A DNA stretch of 37,210 nt. Source: Micromonospora sp. MH99 (GTDB lineage Bacteria; Actinomycetota; Actinomycetes; Mycobacteriales; Micromonosporaceae). The translations under genes and the position numbers were made by a program. Below are positions 1 to 6,322 of this stretch, in pieces; the first letter of the stretch is position 1; each line of letters opens with the position of its first letter. The notes beneath the pieces are model-generated. The model saw nothing but the letters and a program-made list of their open reading frames with translations, ran no database searches and was not told the origin of the DNA. The stretch spans positions 1 through 37,210 of the forward strand of contig NZ_MUZA01000064.1 in the NCBI RefSeq assembly GCF_021442385.1, written 5' to 3'.

Positions 1-317
1 GGCGCCGGCGAAACGGGCACCGAGGCTCGGCCGCCGCCGCCCGGCGTGGCCGAACCCACCGACGCGGATCCGGCCGCGGCACCGCCACGTGGCGGCACGG
101 ACGCCGAACCACCCACCGACGCGCGACCACCGGCGGCCGGCGGTGTCACAGAGGCACGACCGGGGGGCGCCGCAGGCTCCGAGGCGGACCAGCCGCCTGC
201 CCGGGAGTCACCTCCGGGCCGGCGGTACGCGTCGTCCGCGCCCGGTCCGGGGTCGCCGTTCGGGCCCGGGTACTGGGCCCGCCCGCGCGCAGAACTGGGA
301 TCGCCGTACGAGTTCAT
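1..317 (-). CDS. Class A penicillin-binding protein (transglycosylase/transpeptidase), N-terminal fragment
   Basis: The gene runs off the left edge; only the first 105 codons are present, read right to left from an ATG at 315-317. An in-frame TGA lies one codon upstream (321-323), so translation cannot begin further out. The visible part is a hydrophilic, Gly/Pro/Ala-rich cytoplasmic tail with no enzymatic domain. It starts MNSYGDPSSARGRAQYPG and carries five copies of (R/S)ASV at residues 54-57, 65-68, 71-74, 84-87 and 97-100. The PBP assignment rests on this tail style, which I associate with Micromonosporaceae bifunctional PBPs, and on position: in M. tuberculosis a DUF5318 gene (Rv0049) directly precedes ponA1 (Rv0050), as here. 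No membrane segment or catalytic motif is inside the window, so the function is inferred from context. Confidence 0.62.
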   Translation of the reverse strand, partial: MNSYGDPSSARGRAQYPGPNGDPGPGADDAYRRPGGDSRAGGWSASEPAAPPGRASVTPPAAGGRASVGGSASVPPRGGAAAGSASVGSATPGGGGRASVPVSPA

Positions 318-514
318 TCCTCACACCCTGCCGGTCGCGGTGGGGCGCGACTGCGCCGCCACCGGGTTGCCGTGAGTTGTTTCACCCGGGACGCCGGCAC
401 GGGGGTGCCGGCTCGCCAAGGTCATTGCCGTATCAATGGGGCCAATCGGACCAACGAGTGGTCGACCGTCCCGGGCGATGTGCACGGCCCCGGAGCCGGT
501 CGAACCAACTGAGA

Positions 515-970
515 TCACCGTTGCGCCTCTCGCCTCCGCCGACCCACGTTCCCGGCGCCCGCCGCGTCCTGCTCGCTGCCGCCAGCACCGTCGCCATCAC
601 CCGGGAGACCGTCCCGGCCGAGCAGGTACTGCTCGACGAGATGGTTCCAGTCACAGCCGAGGCACACCTCCACCACGAAGACCTGGAACTCACGTAGCGT
701 CATCGCCAGCACGGGCAGCTCGGCCAGTGTCCGGGCCTGTCCGGCGGACTGCTTGAGTTCGTCCCCGTAAATGTAGTGGACGAGAGTCAGATTCTCGCTG
801 CGACAGATGGGGCATCGACGGTCGGTCGGTTCACCGTGGAACCGGGCAGCGTTCTTCAGGTACGGCGACGCGTCGCACACGTCGTACGTGCCGACCCGGC
901 CGGCCAGGAGCTCACGCAGCACTGCTCGCTTCTGAAGCGAGTAGTCGACGACCTGGCGCTGCGTACGCAT
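515..970 (-). CDS. DUF5318 zinc-ribbon protein
   Basis: A 151-residue protein of the DUF5318 family (M. tuberculosis Rv0049 type), function unknown. It begins MRTQRQVVDYSLQKRAVL. Two CxxC pairs are visible, CPIC near residue 56 and CLGC near residue 104, which would make a small zinc ribbon. The last ~30 residues are a Gly/Ala/Arg-rich tail. It lies 197 bp upstream of the PBP gene on the same strand, the arrangement seen around ponA1 in mycobacteria. The gene is divergent from the PadR gene. The start has only a weak Shine-Dalgarno sequence; the chosen ATG is where family similarity begins. It is probably cytoplasmic and may be linked to the PBP by context only. Confidence 0.85.
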   Translation of the reverse strand: MRTQRQVVDYSLQKRAVLRELLAGRVGTYDVCDASPYLKNAARFHGEPTDRRCPICRSENLTLVHYIYGDELKQSAGQARTLAELPVLAMTLREFQVFVVEVCLGCDWNHLVEQYLLGRDGLPGDGDGAGGSEQDAAGAGNVGRRRREAQR

Positions 971-1077
971 GCGGAGAAGGGTACGCGGTCCGGCTCGACG
1001 AGGCGACCACGGTCACGATCCGTGACGGAAGGACCCCGGAACGGGGGTTTGCCCTGGCCCACGCGACCCGCTAACGT

Positions 1078-1102
1078 GCGATGTATCGGTCCGATACATC
1101 GC
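1078..1102. promoter_or_regulatory. 25-bp perfect palindrome, probable PadR operator
   Basis: An uninterrupted 12-bp inverted repeat around a single central base at 1090; the left arm reads GCGATGTATCGG and the right arm is its exact reverse complement. It contains ATGT and ACAT half-sites, the hallmark of many PadR-family operators, and lies 43 bp upstream of the PadR start. It is therefore the likely autoregulatory site controlling the PadR-ino1 operon. Binding is inferred, not shown. Confidence 0.72.
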
Positions 1103-1145
1103 GGCGGTTACCGCTCCGCGCCGGAGGGTAAAGAGAGGGTGGCCA

Positions 1146-1784
1146 GTGCTCGAATTCGCCATCCTCGGCCTCCTGCAGGAGTCTCCGATGCACGGCTATG
1201 AGCTGCGCAAGGAGCTGACCGCCAAACTCGGCGCGATCCGGGCGGCGATCAGCTACGGCTCGCTCTATCCCACGCTACGCAGGCTCCAAGCGGCGGGATG
1301 GATCACCGAAGCTGCTGAGACGCCCGCCACCGCCGAGGAGGTTCCCGCGCTGACCAGCCGACGAGGTCGGGTGGTCTACAAAATCACCGCGGAAGGCAAG
1401 GAACGCTTCGCCCAGCTGATCGCACAGGCCGGGCCCGAGACGTACGACGACACGGGCTTCGGGGTGCACTTCGCGTTCTTCGCCCGGACCGACCAGGCGA
1501 CCCGACTCCGCATTCTGGAGGGTCGCCGCCGCAAGATCGAGGAGCGTCGCGAAGGGCTTCGTGACGTGCTGGGCCGGGCGGCCGAGCGCCTCGACGCTTA
1601 CACGCTGGAACTGCAGCGCCACGGTCTTGATGCCTGTGAGCGCGAGGTCCGCTGGCTGGAGGAGCTCATCGCCAACGAGCGCTCCGGCCGAGCCCCGACG
1701 GTCCCGAACATCGGGACAGCCGGCGGCCGACGAGAAGACAACAGCCCGCCTCCGCCTGGAGAGACCAGGAAAGAGCGGCCGTGA
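1146..1784 (+). CDS. PadR-family transcriptional regulator
   Basis: A 212-residue PadR-like repressor, homologous in type and position to M. tuberculosis Rv0047c. The N-terminal winged helix-turn-helix is clear: residues 1-25 read LEFAILGLLQESPMHGYELR after the start, followed by a segment with SYGSLYPTLRRLQAAGWI and a wing with RRGRVVYKITAEGKERF. A long helical C-terminal domain (about 115-185), probably for dimerisation, ends in a disordered Pro/Arg tail. The start is GTG at 1146, preceded by purine-rich GGAGGG and GAGAGGG. It lies 23 bp upstream of ino1 and is presumably cotranscribed with it, so it likely controls inositol synthesis and its own expression through the upstream palindrome. 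The effector is unknown. Confidence 0.93.
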   Translation: MLEFAILGLLQESPMHGYELRKELTAKLGAIRAAISYGSLYPTLRRLQAAGWITEAAETPATAEEVPALTSRRGRVVYKITAEGKERFAQLIAQAGPETYDDTGFGVHFAFFARTDQATRLRILEGRRRKIEERREGLRDVLGRAAERLDAYTLELQRHGLDACEREVRWLEELIANERSGRAPTVPNIGTAGGRREDNSPPPPGETRKERP

Positions 1785-1807
1785 CAGAAAAGAAGGAGGC
1801 AGACGCT

Positions 1808-2887
1808 ATGGGCTCCGTCCGCGTCGCCATCGTCGGTGTGGGTAACTGCGCCTCGTCCCTGGTTCAGGGCGTCGAGTACTACCGGAACGCCAACCCGAAC
1901 GACCGCGTCCCGGGTCTCATGCACGTCGCCTTCGGCGACTACCACGTCAACGCCGTGGAGTTCGTCGCGGCATTCGACGTGGACGCCAAGAAGGTGGGCA
2001 TGGACCTCGCGGAGGCGATCGTCGCCAGCGAGAACAACACCATCAAGCTCTGCGACGTGCCGCCGACCGGCGTCACCGTGCAGCGCGGCCCGACCTTCGA
2101 CGGTCTGGGCCAGTACTACCGCGAGATCGTCGAGGAGTCGGACGCCACCCCGGTCGACGTGGCGCAGGCGCTGCGCGACGCGCAGGTCGACGTCGTCGTC
2201 TGCTACCTCCCGGTCGGCTCCGAGCAGGCCGCCAAGTTCTACGCCCAGGCTGCGATCGACGCCGGCTGCGCGTTCGTCAACGCCCTGCCGGTCTTCATCG
2301 CCTCCGACCCGGAGTGGGCCCAGAAGTTCACCGACGCCGGCCTGCCCATCGTCGGTGACGACATCAAGAGCCAGGTCGGCGCCACCATCGTGCACCGCGC
2401 CCTCGCGAAGCTCTTCGAGGACCGTGGCGTCGAGCTGCTGCGCACGTACCAGCTCAACTTCGGCGGCAACATGGACTTCATGAACATGCTGGAGCGCAAG
2501 CGGCTCGTCTCGAAGAAGATCTCGAAGACCCAGTCGGTCACCTCGCAGATCCCGCACGAGATGAGCAAGAGCGACGTGCACATCGGCCCGTCGGACCACG
2601 TGCCGTGGCTGGACGACCGCAAGTGGGCGTACATCCGCCTCGAGGGTCGCTCGTTCGGTGACACCCCGCTCAACGCCGAGCTCAAGCTCGAGGTGTGGGA
2701 CTCGCCGAACTCGGCAGGCGTCATCATCGACGCCGTGCGCGCCGCGAAGATCGCCCTGGACCGGAAGATCGGCGGCCCGATCCTGTCGGCCTCGTCGTAC
2801 TTCATGAAGTCCCCGCCGGTGCAGTACGCCGACCACGACGCCCACCAGGCCGTCGAGGAGTTCATCGCCGGCGAGGTCGAGCGCTGA
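1808..2887 (+). CDS. ino1: Inositol-3-phosphate synthase
   Basis: Converts D-glucose 6-phosphate to 1L-myo-inositol 1-phosphate with NAD+. This is the first step toward phosphatidylinositol lipids and mycothiol in actinobacteria. The 359-residue protein starts MGSVRVAIVGVGNCASSL, a Rossmann nucleotide-binding loop, and has the family core LNFGGNMDFMNM followed by a conserved ERKRLVSKKISKTQSV stretch. Length matches actinobacterial Ino1 (about 360-370). The ATG at 1808 was chosen over an in-frame GTG at 1781 because AGAAGGAGG at 1791-1799 sits 8 bases upstream; the GTG also overlaps the PadR stop. Pairing with a PadR gene matches mycobacteria. A strong hairpin follows the stop. Confidence 0.96.
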   Translation: MGSVRVAIVGVGNCASSLVQGVEYYRNANPNDRVPGLMHVAFGDYHVNAVEFVAAFDVDAKKVGMDLAEAIVASENNTIKLCDVPPTGVTVQRGPTFDGLGQYYREIVEESDATPVDVAQALRDAQVDVVVCYLPVGSEQAAKFYAQAAIDAGCAFVNALPVFIASDPEWAQKFTDAGLPIVGDDIKSQVGATIVHRALAKLFEDRGVELLRTYQLNFGGNMDFMNMLERKRLVSKKISKTQSVTSQIPHEMSKSDVHIGPSDHVPWLDDRKWAYIRLEGRSFGDTPLNAELKLEVWDSPNSAGVIIDAVRAAKIALDRKIGGPILSASSYFMKSPPVQYADHDAHQAVEEFIAGEVER

Positions 2888-2908
2888 CCCGCTGAGCACC
2901 AGCACGGC

Positions 2909-2942
2909 CGAGGGGCCGGGTCCGGTCGGACCCGGCCCCTCG
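2909..2942 (+). terminator. GC-rich hairpin after ino1
   Basis: A 14-15 bp uninterrupted stem (left arm begins CGAGGGGCCGGGTCC) with a 2-4 base loop starts 21 bases after the ino1 stop. There is no U-tract, as is common for actinobacterial terminators. It also lies downstream of the convergent ogt gene, so it may stop both. Confidence 0.7.
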
Positions 2943-3052
2943 CCGCGTTCGGCACCCAGTGCGGCAATCGGTGGCGGCTCGGCAGCGCGATGCTCGGCGT
3001 GTCGAACTGCTCAGCCGCCAACGATCAGCAGATGGACCGGAGAGCGACGCCG

Positions 3053-3532
3053 TCAGGACCAGGCGTGGCGCAGCGCGACGCTCGCCTCCAGCTCCAACAG
3101 CGTGACCTTGCGCGGCAGGCCCCCGCCGAAGCCGACCAGCTTGCCGCCCGCGCCGACGATCCGATGACAGGGCACGATCACCGGGATCGGGTTGCGGTTG
3201 CAGGCCACCCCCACCGCCCGCGCCGCACCGGGATCGCCGACCAGCCGCGCCACCTCGCCGTACGTCAGCGTCTCGCCGTACGGGATGCGCGTCATCTCCC
3301 GCCACACCGCCCGCTCGAACTCGGAGCCGCGCGGCATCGACACCGGGGCGGTGAAAGCGGTGAGCTCACCCGCGAAGTACGCCCGCAGTTCGGTCATCAC
3401 CTGCCAGGACAACGCGTCGCCGGGCTCGTCGGCCGCCGCCCCGACCCGCCCGAAGGCCGCGCCACAGACGTTCGTGCCGTCGGTGGCCACGGAGAACTCG
3501 CCGATCGGTGAGTCGAGCACGGTCCAGCGCAT
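3053..3532 (-). CDS. ogt: Methylated-DNA--[protein]-cysteine S-methyltransferase
   Basis: A suicide DNA-repair protein that moves methyl groups from O6-methylguanine or O4-methylthymine to its own cysteine. The 159-residue product has the family signature VIVPCHRIVG with acceptor Cys122, an arginine-finger/wing region FERAVWREMTRIPYGET (residues 72-88), and the helix-turn-helix TYGEVARLVGDPGAARAVG just before it. The start is the ATG at 3532 (MRWTVLDSPIGEF), where family similarity begins; a GGGGAG lies about 10 bases upstream. A longer reading frame upstream is unsupported. It sits 40 bp downstream of a small membrane-protein gene on the same strand and may be cotranscribed with it. Confidence 0.93.
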   Translation of the reverse strand: MRWTVLDSPIGEFSVATDGTNVCGAAFGRVGAAADEPGDALSWQVMTELRAYFAGELTAFTAPVSMPRGSEFERAVWREMTRIPYGETLTYGEVARLVGDPGAARAVGVACNRNPIPVIVPCHRIVGAGGKLVGFGGGLPRKVTLLELEASVALRHAWS

Positions 3533-3572
3533 CCACCCATTCTCCCCGACCCGTACGTCGCTACCCCTCCGG

Positions 3573-3923
3573 CTACCAGCGTCGGGTCGAACGCCATTCC
3601 TCGGCGGCCCGGACGGCTTCTTTCGCCGCGGCCCGCTCTGCCTGTGCCCGATCGCGGTCGCGGAAACCCAGATAGAGCTTGCGGCCGGCGTAGATGGGGA
3701 GCAGCACAGCCCCGTAGAAAAGCACGACAGTTTCGTCGTTCGAGCTGAGCAGGTAGTAGGCGTAGTAGCCGGCGAGAGCACCACCGATACCGGCCAGTAC
3801 CCGATCGACCCGGGATGTGGTGGCGAACGAGGTGACCGCGACGCCCAGCAGCGCGACTGCGGTCAACGCCAGGCTGACGATGTAGAAGACGACCACGATG
3901 TACGGGATGGTCGGGTCGGCCAC
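3573..3923 (-). CDS. Small membrane protein of unknown function
   Basis: A 116-residue protein I do not recognise. Three hydrophobic segments are visible: residues about 7-31 (YIVVVFYIVSLALTAVALLG), about 43-60 (LAGIGGALAGYYAYYLL) and about 68-84 (VVLFYGAVLLPIYAG). A highly charged, probably helical tail rich in Arg/Ala/Glu follows and ends in Trp. The start is GTG at 3923, supported by GAGAGGA seven bases upstream; a longer reading frame to 3995 lacks a ribosome site. The gene is divergent from the NfeD-like gene and 40 bp upstream of ogt. No function can be assigned. Confidence 0.75.
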   Translation of the reverse strand: MADPTIPYIVVVFYIVSLALTAVALLGVAVTSFATTSRVDRVLAGIGGALAGYYAYYLLSSNDETVVLFYGAVLLPIYAGRKLYLGFRDRDRAQAERAAAKEAVRAAEEWRSTRRW

Positions 3924-4063
3924 GGGCAGGTCCTCTCGATGCGCGTTGACCGGGACGATCTGCCGGCGGCGGAGAAGATAACGCGCCCGAGCCATCCGGC
4001 GCTGCCCTGTTTTCGATCAGCTCTGGAAAGATTCATCTCCGCGTCGAGCGCGACCGTTGAACC

Positions 4064-4603
4064 TTGCACCACGTCGATACCGTGCAGGTCGTGGCCACGG
4101 GGACGCTCATCTTTCTGATCATCGGTGGGGCGGGTGTCGGCGTGCTGGCACTCGCCCTGCTCGGCAGCGAGCTGCTGCACTTCGGGCACGCCGACGTGGA
4201 CGGGCCCATCTCCACCGAGACGGTCGCCGGGTTCGCCGGCGCTTTCGGGTTCGGCGGGGCGATCGTCAACGAGCTGCTCGGCGCGCGTACCCCCGCGCTG
4301 ATCGCGGGTGCGGCGGCCGGCGGCCTGCTCGCGGCCGTGCCCACGGCGTGGCTGGCGTCGCGGCTCAGTCGGGCGGCGCGCAACATGCGCACCGACCCCA
4401 CCCCCACCCGTGACGACCTGGTCGGCGCGCTCGGCCTGGTCGTCACCCCGGTGCCAGCCAACGGGTACGGCGAAGTCCGCATTCGCCTCGCCGGCCAACC
4501 GGTCAAGCTCAGCGCCCGCGCGGACCAGCCGATCCCGATCGGTGCCCAGGTCTTCGTCGTGCAGGCGCTCAGCGAGACCAGCGTGCACGTAGAAACCTAC
4601 TGA
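4064..4603 (+). CDS. NfeD/YuaF-like membrane protein, flotillin partner
   Basis: A 179-residue protein with three transmembrane segments (about residues 10-38, 52-72 and 78-102) followed by a soluble domain of about 70 residues (NMRTDPTPTRDDLVGALGLV onward). The soluble part has the beta-rich character of the NfeD/YqiJ OB fold. Partner genes of this kind are normally found next to flotillins, as yuaF-yuaG in Bacillus and yqiJ-yqiK in E. coli, and this gene ends 28 bp before the flotillin gene. The protein probably assembles with the flotillin in membrane microdomains. The start is uncertain: TTG at 4064 or GTG at 4082, neither with a convincing Shine-Dalgarno, so a leaderless message is possible. 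Confidence 0.82.
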   Translation: MHHVDTVQVVATGTLIFLIIGGAGVGVLALALLGSELLHFGHADVDGPISTETVAGFAGAFGFGGAIVNELLGARTPALIAGAAAGGLLAAVPTAWLASRLSRAARNMRTDPTPTRDDLVGALGLVVTPVPANGYGEVRIRLAGQPVKLSARADQPIPIGAQVFVVQALSETSVHVETY

Positions 4604-4631
4604 CCTCCCCCTCATAGACGGGACTCCTCAT

Positions 4632-6179
4632 ATGGCCCTACTCATCGCCATCGGTGGTGCGGTTCTCCTCGCGCTCGTCCTGGTGTTCTTCGTTCTCTCC
4701 CGGATCAAGGTGGCCGGACCGAACGAGGCGTTCATCGTCACCGGCCGCAAGGGCCGTACCACGCAGACCGCCGACGGTGCCCGGTCGACCGACAATTCCG
4801 GGCAGAAGGTGGTGCTGGGCGCCTCGGTCTTCGTGCTGCCGGTGGTGCAGAAGCTCCAGTCGCTCGACCTGTCCAGCCGGCGGATCGACGTCGGCATCCG
4901 GGGCGCGGTCAGCAAGCAGGGCATCCGCGCCGACCTGCACGGGGTGGCGATCGTCAAGGTCGGCGGGACCGAGGACGCGATCCGGGCAGCCGCGCAGCGG
5001 TTCCTGCACCAGCAGGACGAGATCGACAACTTCACCCGGGAGGTGCTGGCCGGCGCGCTGCGCTCGATCGTCGGCCGGCTCACCGTCGAGGAGGTCATCC
5101 GGGACCGGGCGGCGTTCGCCAGCGCGGTGGCCGAGGAGGCCGAGCACTCGATGACCAACCAGGGTCTCGTGCTGGACACCTTCCAGTTGCAGGACATCCT
5201 CGCCGAGGGTTCGTACCTCCAGGACCTGGGGCGACCCGAGGCGGCCCGGGTGCTCAAGGACGCGGCGATCGCCGAGGCGCGGGCCCGCCAGCAGGCCGAG
5301 CAGGAGCGGCTGCTCGCCGAGGAGGCCATCGCGGAGGCGAACCGGAACCTGGCCCTCAAGCAGGCGGGCATCCAGGCGGAGATCGACGCGGCGAAGGCCA
5401 AGTCGGCCGCAGCCGGGCCGCTCGCCCAGGCCGAGCGGGACCAGGCGATCCTCTCCGAGCAGCAGAAGGTCGCGGAGCGCAACGCCGAACTCAAGCAGCG
5501 TCAGCTGGACACCGAGGTGCGCAAGCCGGCCGACGCCGCCCGGTACAAGGTGGAGCAGGAGGCCGAGGCGGCCCGCAACGCGGCGGTGCTGAGCGCCGAC
5601 GCGCAGCGCCAGGCCGTCATCGCCGCCGCGCAGGCCTCCGCCGAGCAGGCACGGCTCACCGGTGAGGGCGAGCGCGCCCGCCGGGCCGCGCTCGCCGAGG
5701 CGAACGCGATCGAGGGCGCCAAGGAGGGTGAGGCCGAGCAGCGGCGGCGCTCCGCGATCGCCGAGGCGGTCGAGCGGGAGGGTACGGCCGAGGCCGCGGC
5801 CATCCAGGCGCGAGGACAGGCCGAGGCCGACGCGATGGCCCGCAAGGCCGAGGCTTTCGCTGCGTACGGCGAGGCCGCGGTGCTGGACCTCCTGGTCAAG
5901 GTGCTGCCGCAGGTCGTCGAGGCGGCGAGCGCTCCGATCGGGGCGATCGACAAGATGACAGTCATCTCCACCGACGGCGCGTCGTCGCTGACGAAGTCGG
6001 TGGCCGGCAACGTCGCCCAGGGACTTCAGCTCGGCAGCGACCTGACCGGGATCGACCTGGCCGGTCTGCTGGGCCGACTCGGCGCCCGTGCCGACGACGA
6101 CGCCGCTCGCGCCGCCGATTCGGCGACGCGGGGCGGAACGCCGACGGCGGGTAACGCGGTCGTCCCGAGCACCCGCTGA
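4632..6179 (+). CDS. Flotillin-like band 7 (SPFH) membrane-scaffold protein
   Basis: A 515-residue flotillin (FloT/YuaG/YqiK type). An N-terminal membrane anchor (residues about 2-23, LLIAIGGAVLLALVLVFFVL) is followed by an SPFH/band 7 domain (about 28-190) containing SSRRIDVGIRGAVSKQGI and TREVLAGALRSIVGRLTVEE. A very long Ala/Glu/Arg-rich coiled coil spans about 210-420 with repeated AEA(R/N) and QAEQER heptads, and a less conserved C-terminal region follows. Flotillins oligomerise and organise membrane microdomains. The ATG at 4632 places the hydrophobic anchor at the N-terminus; ribosome-site quality is weak. It is probably translated with the upstream NfeD-like gene. Two strong hairpins follow the stop. 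Confidence 0.93.
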   Translation: MALLIAIGGAVLLALVLVFFVLSRIKVAGPNEAFIVTGRKGRTTQTADGARSTDNSGQKVVLGASVFVLPVVQKLQSLDLSSRRIDVGIRGAVSKQGIRADLHGVAIVKVGGTEDAIRAAAQRFLHQQDEIDNFTREVLAGALRSIVGRLTVEEVIRDRAAFASAVAEEAEHSMTNQGLVLDTFQLQDILAEGSYLQDLGRPEAARVLKDAAIAEARARQQAEQERLLAEEAIAEANRNLALKQAGIQAEIDAAKAKSAAAGPLAQAERDQAILSEQQKVAERNAELKQRQLDTEVRKPADAARYKVEQEAEAARNAAVLSADAQRQAVIAAAQASAEQARLTGEGERARRAALAEANAIEGAKEGEAEQRRRSAIAEAVEREGTAEAAAIQARGQAEADAMARKAEAFAAYGEAAVLDLLVKVLPQVVEAASAPIGAIDKMTVISTDGASSLTKSVAGNVAQGLQLGSDLTGIDLAGLLGRLGARADDDAARAADSATRGGTPTAGNAVVPSTR

Positions 6180-6205
6180 TCGGACTCCATCGTCCGGTAA
6201 GCAGT

Positions 6206-6237
6206 GACGCCGCCGAGCCGAACGGTTCGGCGGCGTC
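6206..6237. terminator. First bidirectional hairpin between flotillin and protease genes
   Basis: A 14-bp stem with one G-U pair and loop GAAC; the left arm reads GACGCCGCCGAGCC. It starts 26 bases after the flotillin stop and lies downstream of the convergent protease gene, so it can act on both strands. Confidence 0.78.
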
Positions 6238-6263
6238 AGGCAGCCCACAGCTGGGCCAGCCAA

Positions 6264-6303
6264 ACGCCGGTCGGTCCGCTGGACCCAGCGGACCGACCGG
6301 CGT
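6264..6303. terminator. Second bidirectional hairpin, 19-bp perfect inverted repeat
   Basis: Two 19-base perfectly complementary arms (6264-6282 and 6285-6303) flank a 2-base spacer, which as RNA would form an 18-bp stem with a 4-base loop. It lies 20 bases beyond the protease stop codon and directly behind the first hairpin. Unusually long and perfect; no U-tract. Confidence 0.75.
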
Positions 6304-6322
6304 CGGTAGAGAGGGCTGTTGG

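Noticed and set aside
1598..2905. 435-codon minus-strand frame opposite ino1
   Set aside because: Compositional shadow of a certain gene; no family resemblance or ribosome site.
4025..4060. ECF-type promoter (GGAAAG ... CGTT) before the NfeD-like gene
   Set aside because: Spacing of 24 bases is too long for an ECF promoter.
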